Positions 9,798 through 20,604 are shown, counted from the first letter of the stretch. The stretch: DNA of 34,018 nt from an uncultured Pelagibacteraceae bacterium (GCA_902569465.1 CACFUE010000004.1:1-34018), one strand, 5' to 3'. Notes: generated by a model from the sequence alone, not told the origin. Made by a program: numbers and translations.

Positions 9798-9857
9798 TTA
9801 ATTTGAATTTTATCATTATATAGACTATTAGTCTCAAAAAAACTTTAAGAGGTATAT

Positions 9858-11237
9858 ATGGCTTTACCAAAATCAAAAGAAGCAAAAAAAGTCAATTTGG
9901 ATTTTAATAAAGAATTTATCAATACTTTCACTCAAAATATTGAGAATAGAAACGTTGAATTTATCAATCAAACGTTAAAAGATTTGCATGAAGCTGATGT
10001 TGCTAATTTAATTGAAAATTTAGATCCTAATACAAGAAATAAATTAATTGAAATTGAATCGTTTAATATTGATCCAGAAATATTTATTGAATTAAACGAG
10101 TCGATTCAAAGTGAAGTTTTACAATTACTTTCAATAGACTCTCTTATTAAATTAATAAAACGATTAGAGTCTGATAATGCTATTAAAATTCTTGAAAACT
10201 TATCAAAAGAAACAAAAGAAAAAGTTTTAGAAAAACTTCCCCCAAAAGACAAATTTTTACTACAAGAGGGATTAAGTTACCCTGAGGACTCTGCAGCAAG
10301 AATAATGCAAAGAGAATTTACAGCGGTACCAAGTAATTGGACTGTAGGGCAAACAATAGATTATTTAAGAGAAGATAAAGACTTACCTGAAGAATTCTTG
10401 GAGATATTTATTGTAGATAATGATTTTAAACCAATCGGAACTGTTCCTTCATCAAGAGTACTAAGAACATCTAGAGATTTAAAAATGAACTCAATAATGA
10501 GAGAAATGCCAGTTTTAATTTCAGTTAATATGGATAAAGAAGAAGTTGGTCTTACTTTTGAAAATTACAACTTAGTCTCTGCAGGAGTAGTAAATAAAGA
10601 AAATAAATTAGTTGGTATGATTACAGCTGATGATGTTGTAACTGTTGTTCAAGAAGAAGCTGAAGAAGATGCTTTGCGATTAGCAGGTGTTGGTGATGAA
10701 GAAATCACTGATAGTGTTATGCTAAAAACAAAAAGAAGATTTAATTGGTTATTATTAAATCTATTTACAGCTTTACTTGCTACTTGGGTTATAAGTTTCT
10801 TTGGTGCTTCAATTGAACAAATGGTAGCTTTAGCTTTTCTAATGCCAATAGTTGCTTCAATGGGAGGAAATGCTGGGATGCAGACTTTAGCAGTTACGAT
10901 AAGAGCAATAGCTACAAAAGAATTATCAAAAAGTAATTTCAATAGAGTAGTCGGTAAAGAATTTTTAATAGGTATTTTAAATGGAATAATTTTTGCAATA
11001 ATAACTGCAATAATAGTTCAATTATGGTTTAAAGAACTGAGTCTTTCGCTATTGATTGGTATTTCAATGGTCTTGAATATGATTGTTGCAGGATTATTTG
11101 GTATTTTAGTTCCCGTATCATTAAAAAAATTAAATATTGATCCAGCTTTGGCATCAAGCGTTTTTGTAACAACAATTACAGATGTAATTGGATTTCTTTC
11201 TTTCCTAGGCTTAGGGTCCTTTTATTTTTTAAATTAG
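9858..11237 (+). CDS. mgtE: Magnesium transporter MgtE
   Basis: MgtE N-domain, CBS pair, LPIVASMGGNAGMQTLAVTIRAIA motif; C-terminal TM helices. Confidence 0.96.
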   Translation: MALPKSKEAKKVNLDFNKEFINTFTQNIENRNVEFINQTLKDLHEADVANLIENLDPNTRNKLIEIESFNIDPEIFIELNESIQSEVLQLLSIDSLIKLIKRLESDNAIKILENLSKETKEKVLEKLPPKDKFLLQEGLSYPEDSAARIMQREFTAVPSNWTVGQTIDYLREDKDLPEEFLEIFIVDNDFKPIGTVPSSRVLRTSRDLKMNSIMREMPVLISVNMDKEEVGLTFENYNLVSAGVVNKENKLVGMITADDVVTVVQEEAEEDALRLAGVGDEEITDSVMLKTKRRFNWLLLNLFTALLATWVISFFGASIEQMVALAFLMPIVASMGGNAGMQTLAVTIRAIATKELSKSNFNRVVGKEFLIGILNGIIFAIITAIIVQLWFKELSLSLLIGISMVLNMIVAGLFGILVPVSLKKLNIDPALASSVFVTTITDVIGFLSFLGLGSFYFLN

Positions 11238-12049
11238 ATATTATCGATAAGTCTTATATTTTTAATGTAGTAGGCAATAAATAAATTAAATTGTTTACTT
11301 CGTTTTTTTATTAATTTAAAATTCTTAATGTTATAATTTTCTAAATAATCTATTTTACTAGCTCCTAAATCTATCAAGTCTTTTTTTATTTTACTTATAT
11401 TAAAAAAACTATAATCTTTTTTTATCTTTTTCTTTAATTTACGTAAATAATGATAAATATTAGATGCGATTTTCATTTGATTTTTATCAAGTCTTGAATT
11501 TCTTGAAGAGCAAGCTATGCCATTAATTTCTCTTATTGTGTTGCATTCAATTATTTTAGATTTAATCTTTCTTTTTTCGATGTGTTTTTTAATTAGGAAT
11601 AGTTGCTGATAATCTTTTTTCCCTAAAAAGATATATCTTGGTTTAATTATATCTATAAATCTGTTAACTACATTTAAAACGCCTTCAAAATGACCTTTTC
11701 TAAATTTACCACATAATTTTTTTGAGAATTTATCTAAGAAAATTTTGTTCTTAGGCCTAAACCCGTATATGTCCTTAAATCTTGGAATATATAAATAATC
11801 AATCTTTAATCTCTTAAGCAGTTTTATGTCCCTTTTTGTATTTCTAGGATAAGACCTAAAATCACTTTTTTTATTGAATTGTTTAGGATTCACAAAAATA
11901 GAGACTAAAGTTTTAAACTTTGATTTTTTAGCTTGTTTGATCAATGAGATATGTCCTTTATGTAATCCACCCATTGTAGGTACAAATGATGTCCCTTTAG
12001 TTTTTAAAATCTCTTTTTGAAGGGTATGTTTATTTTTAAATATTTTCAT
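11234..12049 (-). CDS. panC: Pantoate-beta-alanine ligase
   Basis: TSFVPTMGGLHKGHISLIKQAKK; VSIFVNPKQFN; GKKDYQQL; ACSSRNSRLD. Confidence 0.95.
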   Translation of the reverse strand: MKIFKNKHTLQKEILKTKGTSFVPTMGGLHKGHISLIKQAKKSKFKTLVSIFVNPKQFNKKSDFRSYPRNTKRDIKLLKRLKIDYLYIPRFKDIYGFRPKNKIFLDKFSKKLCGKFRKGHFEGVLNVVNRFIDIIKPRYIFLGKKDYQQLFLIKKHIEKRKIKSKIIECNTIREINGIACSSRNSRLDKNQMKIASNIYHYLRKLKKKIKKDYSFFNISKIKKDLIDLGASKIDYLENYNIKNFKLIKKRSKQFNLFIAYYIKNIRLIDNI

Positions 12050-12087
12050 TTCTATAAACCAATGATAATAACTATTATAAGAATCAT

Positions 12088-12903
12088 ATGATAAAACAAG
12101 CTATTATTCCATTAGCAGGTTTAGGAACTAGAATGCTTCCTCTAACAAGCGTAACGCCAAAAGAGTTAATGCCTATCAATGGTAAACCAAATTTACAATA
12201 TATATTAGAAGAATGTATTGATGCTGGTGTAAAGGAATTCATCTTTATAATTTCAAAAAAAAAATTATTAATAAAAAAATATTTTTTTAACGATAATTTT
12301 TATAAAAAAATAATTAAAAAGAAAAAAGATAAAAGACTAATTGAAGAGTTTAAAAAAATAAAAAGATATCAAAAAATGATTAAATTTGTTTATCAGAATA
12401 AACCAAAAGGTACTGGTGATGCAGTTTTAAAATGCCAAAAATATATAAAAAGCAAATACTTTTTAATGCTTTTACCTGATGATTTAATAATTAAAAATAA
12501 TTGTTCTAAAGAAATGATAAGATTACATAAAAAAACTAATGGATCTATAATTGCCACAAAAAGAGTAGAGAGAAAAACTGTATCAAGATGGGGAATTTTA
12601 TCAATTAAAAATAAAAGAAAAAGACATTTTCAAATTAAAGATGTTGTAGAGAAACCTAACATCAAAAAAGCGCCATCAAATTTCGCAATTATAGGTAGAT
12701 ACATATTACCAACAAAAATCTTTACTGAAATAAAGAAATTAAAACCTGGTCAAGGAGGAGAGATACATATTACTGACGCAATTAGAAGTTTAATTAAAAA
12801 AGAAAATAAATTTTATGGAAATATTTTTAAAGGTAAGTATTTAGATTGTGGAACTTTAAGTGGGTATATTAATTCAGGAATACAAATATCTAAGGAAAAA
12901 TAA
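12088..12903 (+). CDS. galU: UTP-glucose-1-phosphate uridylyltransferase
   Basis: KQAIIPLAGLGTRMLPLTSVTPKELMPINGKPNLQYILEECIDAG; GTGDAVL; LLPDDL. Confidence 0.94.
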   Translation: MIKQAIIPLAGLGTRMLPLTSVTPKELMPINGKPNLQYILEECIDAGVKEFIFIISKKKLLIKKYFFNDNFYKKIIKKKKDKRLIEEFKKIKRYQKMIKFVYQNKPKGTGDAVLKCQKYIKSKYFLMLLPDDLIIKNNCSKEMIRLHKKTNGSIIATKRVERKTVSRWGILSIKNKRKRHFQIKDVVEKPNIKKAPSNFAIIGRYILPTKIFTEIKKLKPGQGGEIHITDAIRSLIKKENKFYGNIFKGKYLDCGTLSGYINSGIQISKEK

Positions 12904-14208
12904 ATGAAACTATGTATGATAGGAACTGGTTACGTTGGCTTAGTAAGCGGTGTTTGCTTTGCTGATATAGGAAATCAAGTTATCTGCGTTGATAAAGATA
13001 AAAATAAAATAGATAAGCTTAACTCTGGAATTTCTCCAATCTATGAACCAGGATTAGATGAATTAATAAAAAAAAATTTTCTAGCTAAACGCCTCTCCTT
13101 CACAACAGATATTAATAAAGCTATTAGCATATCAGATATAATATTTATATGTGTAGGAACTCCTACACAAAAAGGATCAATTAAAGTTGATTTATCTTTT
13201 GTTTATAAATGTGCAAAAGAAATATTAAAATATTCAAAAAGAAAAAAGATTATCATTACCAAGTCTACAGTTCCAGTAGGAACAGGTGATGAAATTGAAA
13301 AAATTCTAAAAAAAAAGAAAAAACTTTTAACAGTAATTTCTAATCCTGAATTCTTAAGAGAAGGTGAAGCAATACGTGATTTCAGATATCCTGATAGGAT
13401 CGTAATAGGATCTAATGAAAGAAAAGCTATTAATACGATGAGAAAACTTTATATCCCCTTAATTAACAAAGGCGCAAAATTTTTTACTACTTCAAGAAGA
13501 GGAGCCGAATTAATAAAATATGCATCGAATGCTTTTCTTGCAACCAAAATTACTTTCATTAATGAACTTGCTAACCTTTGTGAAAAGTCTGGAGTAAATA
13601 TCGAGGATATTTCATTAGGTATGGGTTCTGATAGTAGAATAGGTGGTAGGTTTTTACGTGCTGGCCCAGCTTATGGTGGATCATGTTTTCCAAAGGATAC
13701 CAAAGGTCTTGTTTCAGCCGCAGAGAAATTTAAAATAAATTTATCTGTTGTAAAATCAGTAATTAAATCTAATCAACAAAGAGTAAATTTACTCACAAAA
13801 AGAGTTCATAAAATTTTAGGATCAAATTTAAAAAATAAAAAAATTTCTTTTTTAGGTGTTACATTTAAACCAAATACCGATGATATGAGAGATTCGACTA
13901 GTCTGAAAATGATACCATATCTATGCAAAAAAGGAGCAAAAGTTAATTATTATGATCCCTCTGGAGAAAAAAAAGAATTAAGAAAAATTAAAAACTGCAA
14001 TTACAGAAACAATATAAAATCCAATTGTAATGGGACAGATTTAGTAGTTTTACTCACTGAATGGGACGAATTCAAATCAATAAATTTTAAAAAGATTGTT
14101 AAAAATAGAAAATTTAAAGTTTACGATCTAAGAAATCTTTATTCTGCTGAAGAAATGAAAAAAAATAAGATCAAATACTACTCTGTTGGCAGACCTAATG
14201 CTAATTAA
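12904..14208 (+). CDS. ugd: UDP-glucose 6-dehydrogenase
   Basis: MKLCMIGTGYVGLVSGVCFADIGNQVICVDKD; GPAYGGSCFPKDTKGL; FLGVTFKPNTDDMRDS. Confidence 0.97.
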   Translation: MKLCMIGTGYVGLVSGVCFADIGNQVICVDKDKNKIDKLNSGISPIYEPGLDELIKKNFLAKRLSFTTDINKAISISDIIFICVGTPTQKGSIKVDLSFVYKCAKEILKYSKRKKIIITKSTVPVGTGDEIEKILKKKKKLLTVISNPEFLREGEAIRDFRYPDRIVIGSNERKAINTMRKLYIPLINKGAKFFTTSRRGAELIKYASNAFLATKITFINELANLCEKSGVNIEDISLGMGSDSRIGGRFLRAGPAYGGSCFPKDTKGLVSAAEKFKINLSVVKSVIKSNQQRVNLLTKRVHKILGSNLKNKKISFLGVTFKPNTDDMRDSTSLKMIPYLCKKGAKVNYYDPSGEKKELRKIKNCNYRNNIKSNCNGTDLVVLLTEWDEFKSINFKKIVKNRKFKVYDLRNLYSAEEMKKNKIKYYSVGRPNAN

Positions 14209-14665
14209 GTTCAAAGATAGCATCAACTTCTACCGCAACTCCTAAAGGCAAACTATTTACACTTACTGCAGCTCTTGTGTGTTCACCTTTTTTATCAAAA
14301 ATTTTAGCTATAATATCTGAAGCGCCATTTATAATTTTTGGTTGATCTTTAAAATTATCAGTTGAATTGACATAACCTGTTAATTTTATACAAGATTTAA
14401 CTTTATTTAAATCTCCCTTACAGGCATTTTTAACATGTGCAACAATACTTAAACCACACCTCTCGGCGGCTTTATAACCTTTATTTAAATCTAAATCTTT
14501 TCCAATTTTACCTGTTATAAGATTTGCATTTTCATCGATAGATATTTGACCAGAAATATATAATAGTTTCCCAACAATTTTTGTGGCAACATAGGATCCT
14601 ACTGGTGCTTTTGGCTCAGGTAATTTTATATTTAAACTTTTGATTTTGTTATCTATGTCGCTCAT
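14201..14665 (-). CDS. RidA/YjgF family protein
   Basis: GSYVATKIVGKLLYISGQISID... HTRAAVSVNSLPLGVAVEVDAIFE. Confidence 0.92.
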   Translation of the reverse strand: MSDIDNKIKSLNIKLPEPKAPVGSYVATKIVGKLLYISGQISIDENANLITGKIGKDLDLNKGYKAAERCGLSIVAHVKNACKGDLNKVKSCIKLTGYVNSTDNFKDQPKIINGASDIIAKIFDKKGEHTRAAVSVNSLPLGVAVEVDAIFELN

Positions 14666-17229
14666 TTTCTTTTTCCTTTTTTTTTTGTTTTATCGTATTC
14701 TTTTCTTTTTTCAATTAATATAAGCGCTTCCTCCATTGTAAGGTCGTTTGGGTCTTTTTCTTCTGGGATAGTTGCATTTAGAGATTTATATTTTATATAT
14801 GGTCCATATTGACCTTTCATGATTCTTACTGGTTTTTTATCCTCTGGATGTTCACCAAGGTCTTTTATTAATGAAGAGGAAATTCTTCCCGGCTTAGCCT
14901 CAGCAATCAATGTTATTGCTCTATTAATTCCAATAGAAAAAAGATCCTCTACATTTTCAAGTCTCGCAGATTTATTCTCACATTTCAGGTAAGGACCAAA
15001 TCTTCCAGAATTTAATGTAATATCCTGTCCGTTATCAGGGTGTTGCCCTAATACTTTAGGTAGAGAGCATAAATATTTTGCTTTGTCTAAATCAACACTG
15101 TCTACATCTATACCTTTTGGAATTGATACATTTTTAAGATGTTCATTCTCATTTTTTTTCTTTCTACCTTTTTTCTTTTTTGTCTCTAATTCTTCTTTTT
15201 CTTTTTCATATTGCAAGTAAGGACCGAATCTACCATTCTTTAAATATATATCTTTACCTTTTTCATTTTGACCCAGTAATTTAGGTTCTGCTAAATTATA
15301 TTGAGCTGCTGCTTTAGCTTTAGATAGAGGTCTCGTAAATTTACAATCCGGATAATTTGAGCATCCAATAAAAGCACCACCTCTAAAACTATTCTTTAGA
15401 CTTAGTTCTCCATTGGAACACAACTTGCACTTTCTATCAATCGCATCTTTATCATCTCTTTCAAAAATTAAAGCCCCTAAACTTTCATTTAACAAGTCTA
15501 ATACTTCTCTAGTCCTTTTTTCTTTCACTTTTCCAACATTTTCATAAAAATCTTTCCAAAAATTATCTAAAACTTGAATCCATTCAATTTTACCACTAGT
15601 GATTTCATCTAGCTGATTTTCTAGGTCTGCAGTGAAATTATAATCTACGTATTTAGAGAATAATTTCTCTAAAAAAGCTGAAATTAACTTACCTCTATCA
15701 GTAGGATTAAATCTTTTATTAATTAATTCGACATAATTTCTAGTTGATAATACTGAGATAATACTAGCGTAAGTGGAGGGTCTACCTATGCCTAATTCCT
15801 CCATCTTTTTCACTAAACTAGCCTCAGAGTATCGTGGCGGCGGATCAGTGAAGTGTTGCTCATCATTTAGTTTAAGTATGCTAATTTCTTCACCAACTTT
15901 AACTTCAGGCAAAATATTCTTTGCATCTTCGTCAGTTTCTTGAACCTGATAAACTTTAAGAAATCCATCAAATTTAACTACTGAGCCGCTAGCTCTAAAA
16001 TTAATTTTATTATCATTTGAAGAAATAATTATCGTATTTCTATCAAATTCCGCTGGGGTCATTTGTGACGATAAGGCTCTGCTCCAAATTAATTCATAGA
16101 GCTTAAATTGATCTGAATTTAAATATTTTTTGATATCAGAAGGTTTTCTACTTATATTAGTTGGTCTAATTGCTTCATGAGCTTCTTGAGCGTTCTTTGC
16201 TTTTTTTCCTGTATAACTATTTGGTACCTCTGGTAAATATTTATCACCATAATCATGAGTAATGAATTTTCTAAAATCATCAATTGCTTCTTTTGAAATA
16301 TTTGTTCCATCAGTTCTCATATAAGTAATTAATCCAGTGGTTTCACCTTCGATATCTACTCCTTGATACAGTCGTTGTGCGATTTGCATTGTTCTGGAAG
16401 CTCCAAAACCAAATCGTCCTGAAGAAGTTTGTTGTAAGGTAGAAGTAGTAAAAGGGGCTAGGGGGTTACGTCTAAAAACTTTTGTGTTTACATCTGCAAT
16501 TTTAAATTTTGTTTTATTGATTATATCAACTGCTTTTTGTATTTCTTCTTTATTTTTGAAAGAAAATTTTTCTATTTTTTCTCCATTAAATAAACTTAAC
16601 TTTGAAAAAATATTTTTATTATTTTTATTTGTAAAGTCCGATGTAAGGGTCCAATATTCATCTGGTTTAAATAATTCTATTTCCTTTTCTCTTTCAGTAA
16701 TAAGCTTTAAAGCCACAGATTGAACTCTTCCTGCTGATTTTGATCCAGGAAGTTTAGTCCAAAGAATTGGAGAGATATTAAAACCAACAAGATAATCTAA
16801 TGCTCGTCTAGCCAAGTAAGCTTCGACTAAAGGTAAGTGGATTTGTCTAGGGTTTTTTATAGCATCAAGTATTGCTTTTTTAGTAATTTCATTAAAGACA
16901 ACTCTTTCTAAATTTTTATCTTTGAGTAGTTTCTTTTTTTCTAAAACTTCTTTAACATGCCAAGCTATAGCTTCACCTTCACGATCTGGATCTGTTGCTA
17001 AAATAATTTTGTCTGAGTCTTCAGCTGCATTTGTAATTTCTTTTAAATATTTTTTTGAAAAAGAGTCAATTTCCCATTCCATTTGAAATTTATTCTCTGG
17101 GTCGACAGACCCATTTTTTGAAGGCAAATCTCTTATATGACCATAACTTGCTAAAACTAAATAATCTTTTCCTAAGTACTTATTTATTGTTTTTGCTTTA
17201 GCTGGACTTTCAACAATTACTAAGTTCAT
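14662..17229 (-). CDS. topA: DNA topoisomerase I
   Basis: MNLVIVESPAKAKTINKYLGKDYLVLASYGHIRDLP; ITYMRTDGTNIS; Zn-finger CKLC..CSNYPDC; repeated C-terminal domains. ATG at 17229 preferred over the TTG at 17265 used by the ORF track. Confidence 0.97.
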   Translation of the reverse strand: MNLVIVESPAKAKTINKYLGKDYLVLASYGHIRDLPSKNGSVDPENKFQMEWEIDSFSKKYLKEITNAAEDSDKIILATDPDREGEAIAWHVKEVLEKKKLLKDKNLERVVFNEITKKAILDAIKNPRQIHLPLVEAYLARRALDYLVGFNISPILWTKLPGSKSAGRVQSVALKLITEREKEIELFKPDEYWTLTSDFTNKNNKNIFSKLSLFNGEKIEKFSFKNKEEIQKAVDIINKTKFKIADVNTKVFRRNPLAPFTTSTLQQTSSGRFGFGASRTMQIAQRLYQGVDIEGETTGLITYMRTDGTNISKEAIDDFRKFITHDYGDKYLPEVPNSYTGKKAKNAQEAHEAIRPTNISRKPSDIKKYLNSDQFKLYELIWSRALSSQMTPAEFDRNTIIISSNDNKINFRASGSVVKFDGFLKVYQVQETDEDAKNILPEVKVGEEISILKLNDEQHFTDPPPRYSEASLVKKMEELGIGRPSTYASIISVLSTRNYVELINKRFNPTDRGKLISAFLEKLFSKYVDYNFTADLENQLDEITSGKIEWIQVLDNFWKDFYENVGKVKEKRTREVLDLLNESLGALIFERDDKDAIDRKCKLCSNGELSLKNSFRGGAFIGCSNYPDCKFTRPLSKAKAAAQYNLAEPKLLGQNEKGKDIYLKNGRFGPYLQYEKEKEELETKKKKGRKKKNENEHLKNVSIPKGIDVDSVDLDKAKYLCSLPKVLGQHPDNGQDITLNSGRFGPYLKCENKSARLENVEDLFSIGINRAITLIAEAKPGRISSSLIKDLGEHPEDKKPVRIMKGQYGPYIKYKSLNATIPEEKDPNDLTMEEALILIEKRKEYDKTKKKGKRK

Positions 17230-17297
17230 TAATTGTTTATTTTCAAAATTAAACGAGTTTGTCAAATTTATTATTGAAAAACTAGAAAAGACAGCAC

Positions 17298-17879
17298 TTA
17301 TAACTTAATTTTATTTTCTGTAGAACTTTTAAGTCTTAAAATATTTTCTTTGTGGGTAAAAAGAATCATTATGAAAAAAATAAAAAGTATTAGAATGTTA
17401 TTATTTATTTCTAAAAAATATGCATAAAGAAAAACTATTAACGTAGAAATAATCGAAGACAATGATGCAAATCTAAATAATAATGATAAAGAAATCCATG
17501 ATAAACCAAAAATTAAAAAAAATTTATAAGATAAAGCTAAAATTACTCCAAGGTAAGTTGCTACGCCTTTACCTCCCTTAAATTTTAACCAAATAGGAAA
17601 AATATGTCCAATGAAACAAATTAATGCAGCTAAAGATATTAAACTTTCAAAATACAACATTGTTATATAAACTGAAATGTACCCTTTAAACAAATCAAGA
17701 ACTAATGTAGCTATCGCAAGAAATTTATTTCCAGTTCTAAGAACATTTGTAGTTCCTATATTTCCAGATCCAAATGTTCTTATATCTTTTTTTAGAAAAA
17801 TTTTAGTTAATAGTAATCCAAATGGAATTGATCCCAGAAGGTACGAATAAACTGCTACAATAATTAAATTTGTATCCAT
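17298..17879 (-). CDS. plsY: Glycerol-3-phosphate acyltransferase PlsY
   Basis: YLLGSIPFGLLLTKIF; GSGNIGTTNVLRTGNK; GHIFPIWLKFKGGKGVATYLG. Confidence 0.95.
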   Translation of the reverse strand: MDTNLIIVAVYSYLLGSIPFGLLLTKIFLKKDIRTFGSGNIGTTNVLRTGNKFLAIATLVLDLFKGYISVYITMLYFESLISLAALICFIGHIFPIWLKFKGGKGVATYLGVILALSYKFFLIFGLSWISLSLLFRFASLSSIISTLIVFLYAYFLEINNNILILFIFFIMILFTHKENILRLKSSTENKIKL

Positions 17880-19159
17880 TAATTTGAATATGCTATTTCA
17901 CCATTAAGTAACGTCATTTTAACTTTACCTTGTAACTTTCTATTTTCAACTGCAGTATTTTTTGATTTTGATTTTAACTCTTCAGCTTTTACTACCCATG
18001 GTTTTTCTAAGTCAAATATACAAATATCTGCGTCCGATCCTTCTTTAAGCGTACCTTTATTTATTTTTAGTATCTTAGCTGGATTTATAGTTAAACATTC
18101 GATTATTTTTTCCAAAGGCAAAGATTTATTATGGTAAAGCTCTAAAGATAGGGACAGCAATGTCTCAATACCGATCGAACCAGTTGCTGCTTGTGCAAAT
18201 GGAAGCCTTTTACTTTCTTCATCTTCAGGTATGTGATCTGATACAATTACATCTATGAGATCATTTTTTATACCTTCTATTAATGAAAGTCTATCATCCT
18301 CGCTTCTGAGAGGTGGAGATAGTTTTAAAAAAGTTCTGAATTCTCCTATATCATTTTGATTTAATGATAAATTGTTTATAGAAACTCCTGTACTGAATTT
18401 TATTCCATTAGATTTATTTTTTTTAATTACATTTATAGAATTTTTAGAGGAAATTTGATTAATGTGATATCTACATGGAAATTCACTTAACAAAGATAAA
18501 TCCCTTTCAATAATAATCTTTTCAGCAATATCTGATACACCTTGTAATCCTAATCTCGTTGCTACTTCACCTTGATTAATGCAAGAATTTTTAGCTAATT
18601 CATAGTCCTCCACATGTTGCATAATCAGAACATCAATATCTGATGCGTAATTCATTATTCTGGACATCAATTCAGTATTTTGAATAGTTTTATTAACATC
18701 ACTAAATCCTATAATTCCCCTTGATTTTAATAATCCAAATTCAGTCATTTGATTACCTTCCTTCTGTCTAGTAATCGAAGCGCATGGAAAAAGATTTACC
18801 TTAGCTTTATCCCTGCCTCTTCTGATTATAAAGTCCACCATAGATACATTGTCAATAATTGGCTTAGTATTTGGCATTGTTACAATGGAAGTTACTCCAC
18901 CTGCCAAAGCTGCTTGGCTTAGTGTTCTAAAATTTTCTTTATACTCAAAGCCAGGCTCACCAACAAAAGCCTTCATATCAACTAATCCAGGAATAGCTAT
19001 CAGGCCTTTCAAATCAATTTTTTCTGCTGCTCTAGATGAATTAGATTTTTTTCCAATTGATTTTATTTTTCCTTTTTCATCAATAACTATATTTCCTATC
19101 TCGTCCATTTTTTGAGATGGATCGATAATTCTTAAATTCATTAAAATTTTTTCTTTCAT
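17879..19159 (-). CDS. pyrC: Dihydroorotase / PyrC-type amidohydrolase
   Basis: GLIAIPGLVDMKAFVGEPGFEYKENFRTLSQAALAGGVTSIVTMPNTKP; VSDHIPEDEESK. First metal motif reads D-M-K rather than D-x-H, see findings. Confidence 0.88.
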   Translation of the reverse strand: MKEKILMNLRIIDPSQKMDEIGNIVIDEKGKIKSIGKKSNSSRAAEKIDLKGLIAIPGLVDMKAFVGEPGFEYKENFRTLSQAALAGGVTSIVTMPNTKPIIDNVSMVDFIIRRGRDKAKVNLFPCASITRQKEGNQMTEFGLLKSRGIIGFSDVNKTIQNTELMSRIMNYASDIDVLIMQHVEDYELAKNSCINQGEVATRLGLQGVSDIAEKIIIERDLSLLSEFPCRYHINQISSKNSINVIKKNKSNGIKFSTGVSINNLSLNQNDIGEFRTFLKLSPPLRSEDDRLSLIEGIKNDLIDVIVSDHIPEDEESKRLPFAQAATGSIGIETLLSLSLELYHNKSLPLEKIIECLTINPAKILKINKGTLKEGSDADICIFDLEKPWVVKAEELKSKSKNTAVENRKLQGKVKMTLLNGEIAYSN

Positions 19160-20113
19160 TTATTTACAGTATAATTTTAAACATGCCATCCTGACAGCTA
19201 CACCTAATTCAACTTGTTCTTTTACCAGACTGACATTTATGTCATCTGCTAGTTTGGTATCAATTTCAACTCCTCTGTTCATTGGGCCAGGATGCATTAG
19301 CAAAGCATCTTTTTTTGCAAACTTAAGTTTTTCAGGAGTCAGTCCAAAAAATTCATAATATTCTCGCTTAGATGGAAGAAATGATCCTTGCATTCTTTCA
19401 TTTTGTAATCTTAACATCATGACAATATCGCATCCATCTAATCCTTTTTTTATGTCTGTAAATGATTTTACTCCTAAGTTATCTATACCCGTAGGCATTA
19501 AAGTTTTTGGTGCAATGACATTTACTTCTGCACCTAACATATTCATTAAATAAATATTAGATCTAGCAACTCTTGAATGAAGAATATCTCCACAGATTGC
19601 AATTTTTAATCCCTCAATGCTACCTTTTCTATTAATAATTGTTAAAGCATCAAGTAAGGCTTGCGTAGGATGTTCTCTCCTTCCATCGCCAGCGTTTATT
19701 ACTGTACAATTAACTTTCTGTGAAAGTAGATTTGGCGCGCCAGAGTCTTGATGTCTTATAACAATTATATCTGGATGCATCGCGTTCAATGTCATAGCAG
19801 TGTCAATTAATGTTTCACCTTTTTTTAATGCAGAGTTACCCATATTCATCGTCATCACATCTGCACCTAGTCTTTTCCCAGCCAAGTCAAATGAACTCTG
19901 TGTTCTCGTGGAAGGTTCAAAAAATAAGTTAATCTGAGTTTTTCCTCTTAGGACATCTAGTTTTTTAGAACTTCCTCTGTTTAGTTTTATGAAGGATTTT
20001 GCTTCTACTAAAATCTCTTTTGCTTCGATAACTGATAAATTTTGAATACCTAATAGATGTTTTGGAGTGTTTTTAATAGCTGAAACTTTTTTAGCAGTTG
20101 CCATTAAAATCAA
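19160..20113 (-). CDS. pyrB: Aspartate carbamoyltransferase catalytic subunit
   Basis: [57 protein letters not shown]. Confidence 0.97.
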   Translation of the reverse strand: MILMATAKKVSAIKNTPKHLLGIQNLSVIEAKEILVEAKSFIKLNRGSSKKLDVLRGKTQINLFFEPSTRTQSSFDLAGKRLGADVMTMNMGNSALKKGETLIDTAMTLNAMHPDIIVIRHQDSGAPNLLSQKVNCTVINAGDGRREHPTQALLDALTIINRKGSIEGLKIAICGDILHSRVARSNIYLMNMLGAEVNVIAPKTLMPTGIDNLGVKSFTDIKKGLDGCDIVMMLRLQNERMQGSFLPSKREYYEFFGLTPEKLKFAKKDALLMHPGPMNRGVEIDTKLADDINVSLVKEQVELGVAVRMACLKLYCK

Positions 20114-20139
20114 CTCTATAGGCCTTTTACTGTATTATA

Positions 20140-20604
20140 TCAAGTATTTTTTTTATGATAATAATCAAGCACTCCTTGAAGTATAAATTGAGCAGAATTC
20201 TCGTCCAATTTCTTCACTTTTTTTGACGAATTTATTGCTAAATCATTAGATAGATTAAAGGCTCCCTGGCTAGATAGTCTCTCATCCCATAAAACGATAT
20301 TTTCTGTAATATCTTTTGAAAGATTTTTAGCTAGATCTTTAGCTGATTGTGAAGAGGGCCCCTCCGTTCCATCCATATTAATTGGATTACCTACGACTAT
20401 TCCATCAATGTCATACTCCTTAACAATTTTCTGAATTTGATTAACTAAGTCTCTATAATTTTCTTTAATAATTGTTGTGTATGGTGTAGCTACAATTTTA
20501 TTTTCATCTGATATAGCTATTCCGATTCTCTTGCCACCGGGATCAATACCTATTAATCTTGATTTTTTCTTAGTTTTTTCAATAAATACGTCAATATCGA
20601 GCAT
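20140..20604 (-). CDS. ruvX: Putative pre-16S rRNA nuclease (YqgF)
   Basis: RLIGIDPGGKRIGIAISDENKIVATPYTTI; VVGNPINMDGTEGPSSQ; LWDERLSS. Confidence 0.94.
   Translation of the reverse strand: MLDIDVFIEKTKKKSRLIGIDPGGKRIGIAISDENKIVATPYTTIIKENYRDLVNQIQKIVKEYDIDGIVVGNPINMDGTEGPSSQSAKDLAKNLSKDITENIVLWDERLSSQGAFNLSNDLAINSSKKVKKLDENSAQFILQGVLDYYHKKNT

Noticed and set aside
10649-10942. Minus-strand 97-aa ORF within mgtE
   Set aside because: Antisense to conserved MgtE coding sequence; no independent support.
16484-16723. Plus-strand ORF inside topA
   Set aside because: Shadow ORF in AT-rich DNA.
17227-17265. TTGACA at 17260-17265 (minus) as a strong topA promoter
   Set aside because: No convincing -10 at 16-18 nt and no room before the ATG; only showed that the TTG start in the ORF track is doubtful.
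17230-17297. Missing dprA between plsY and topA as a deletion
   Set aside because: Both flanking genes are complete and I cannot tell from sequence alone whether the lineage ever has dprA here.
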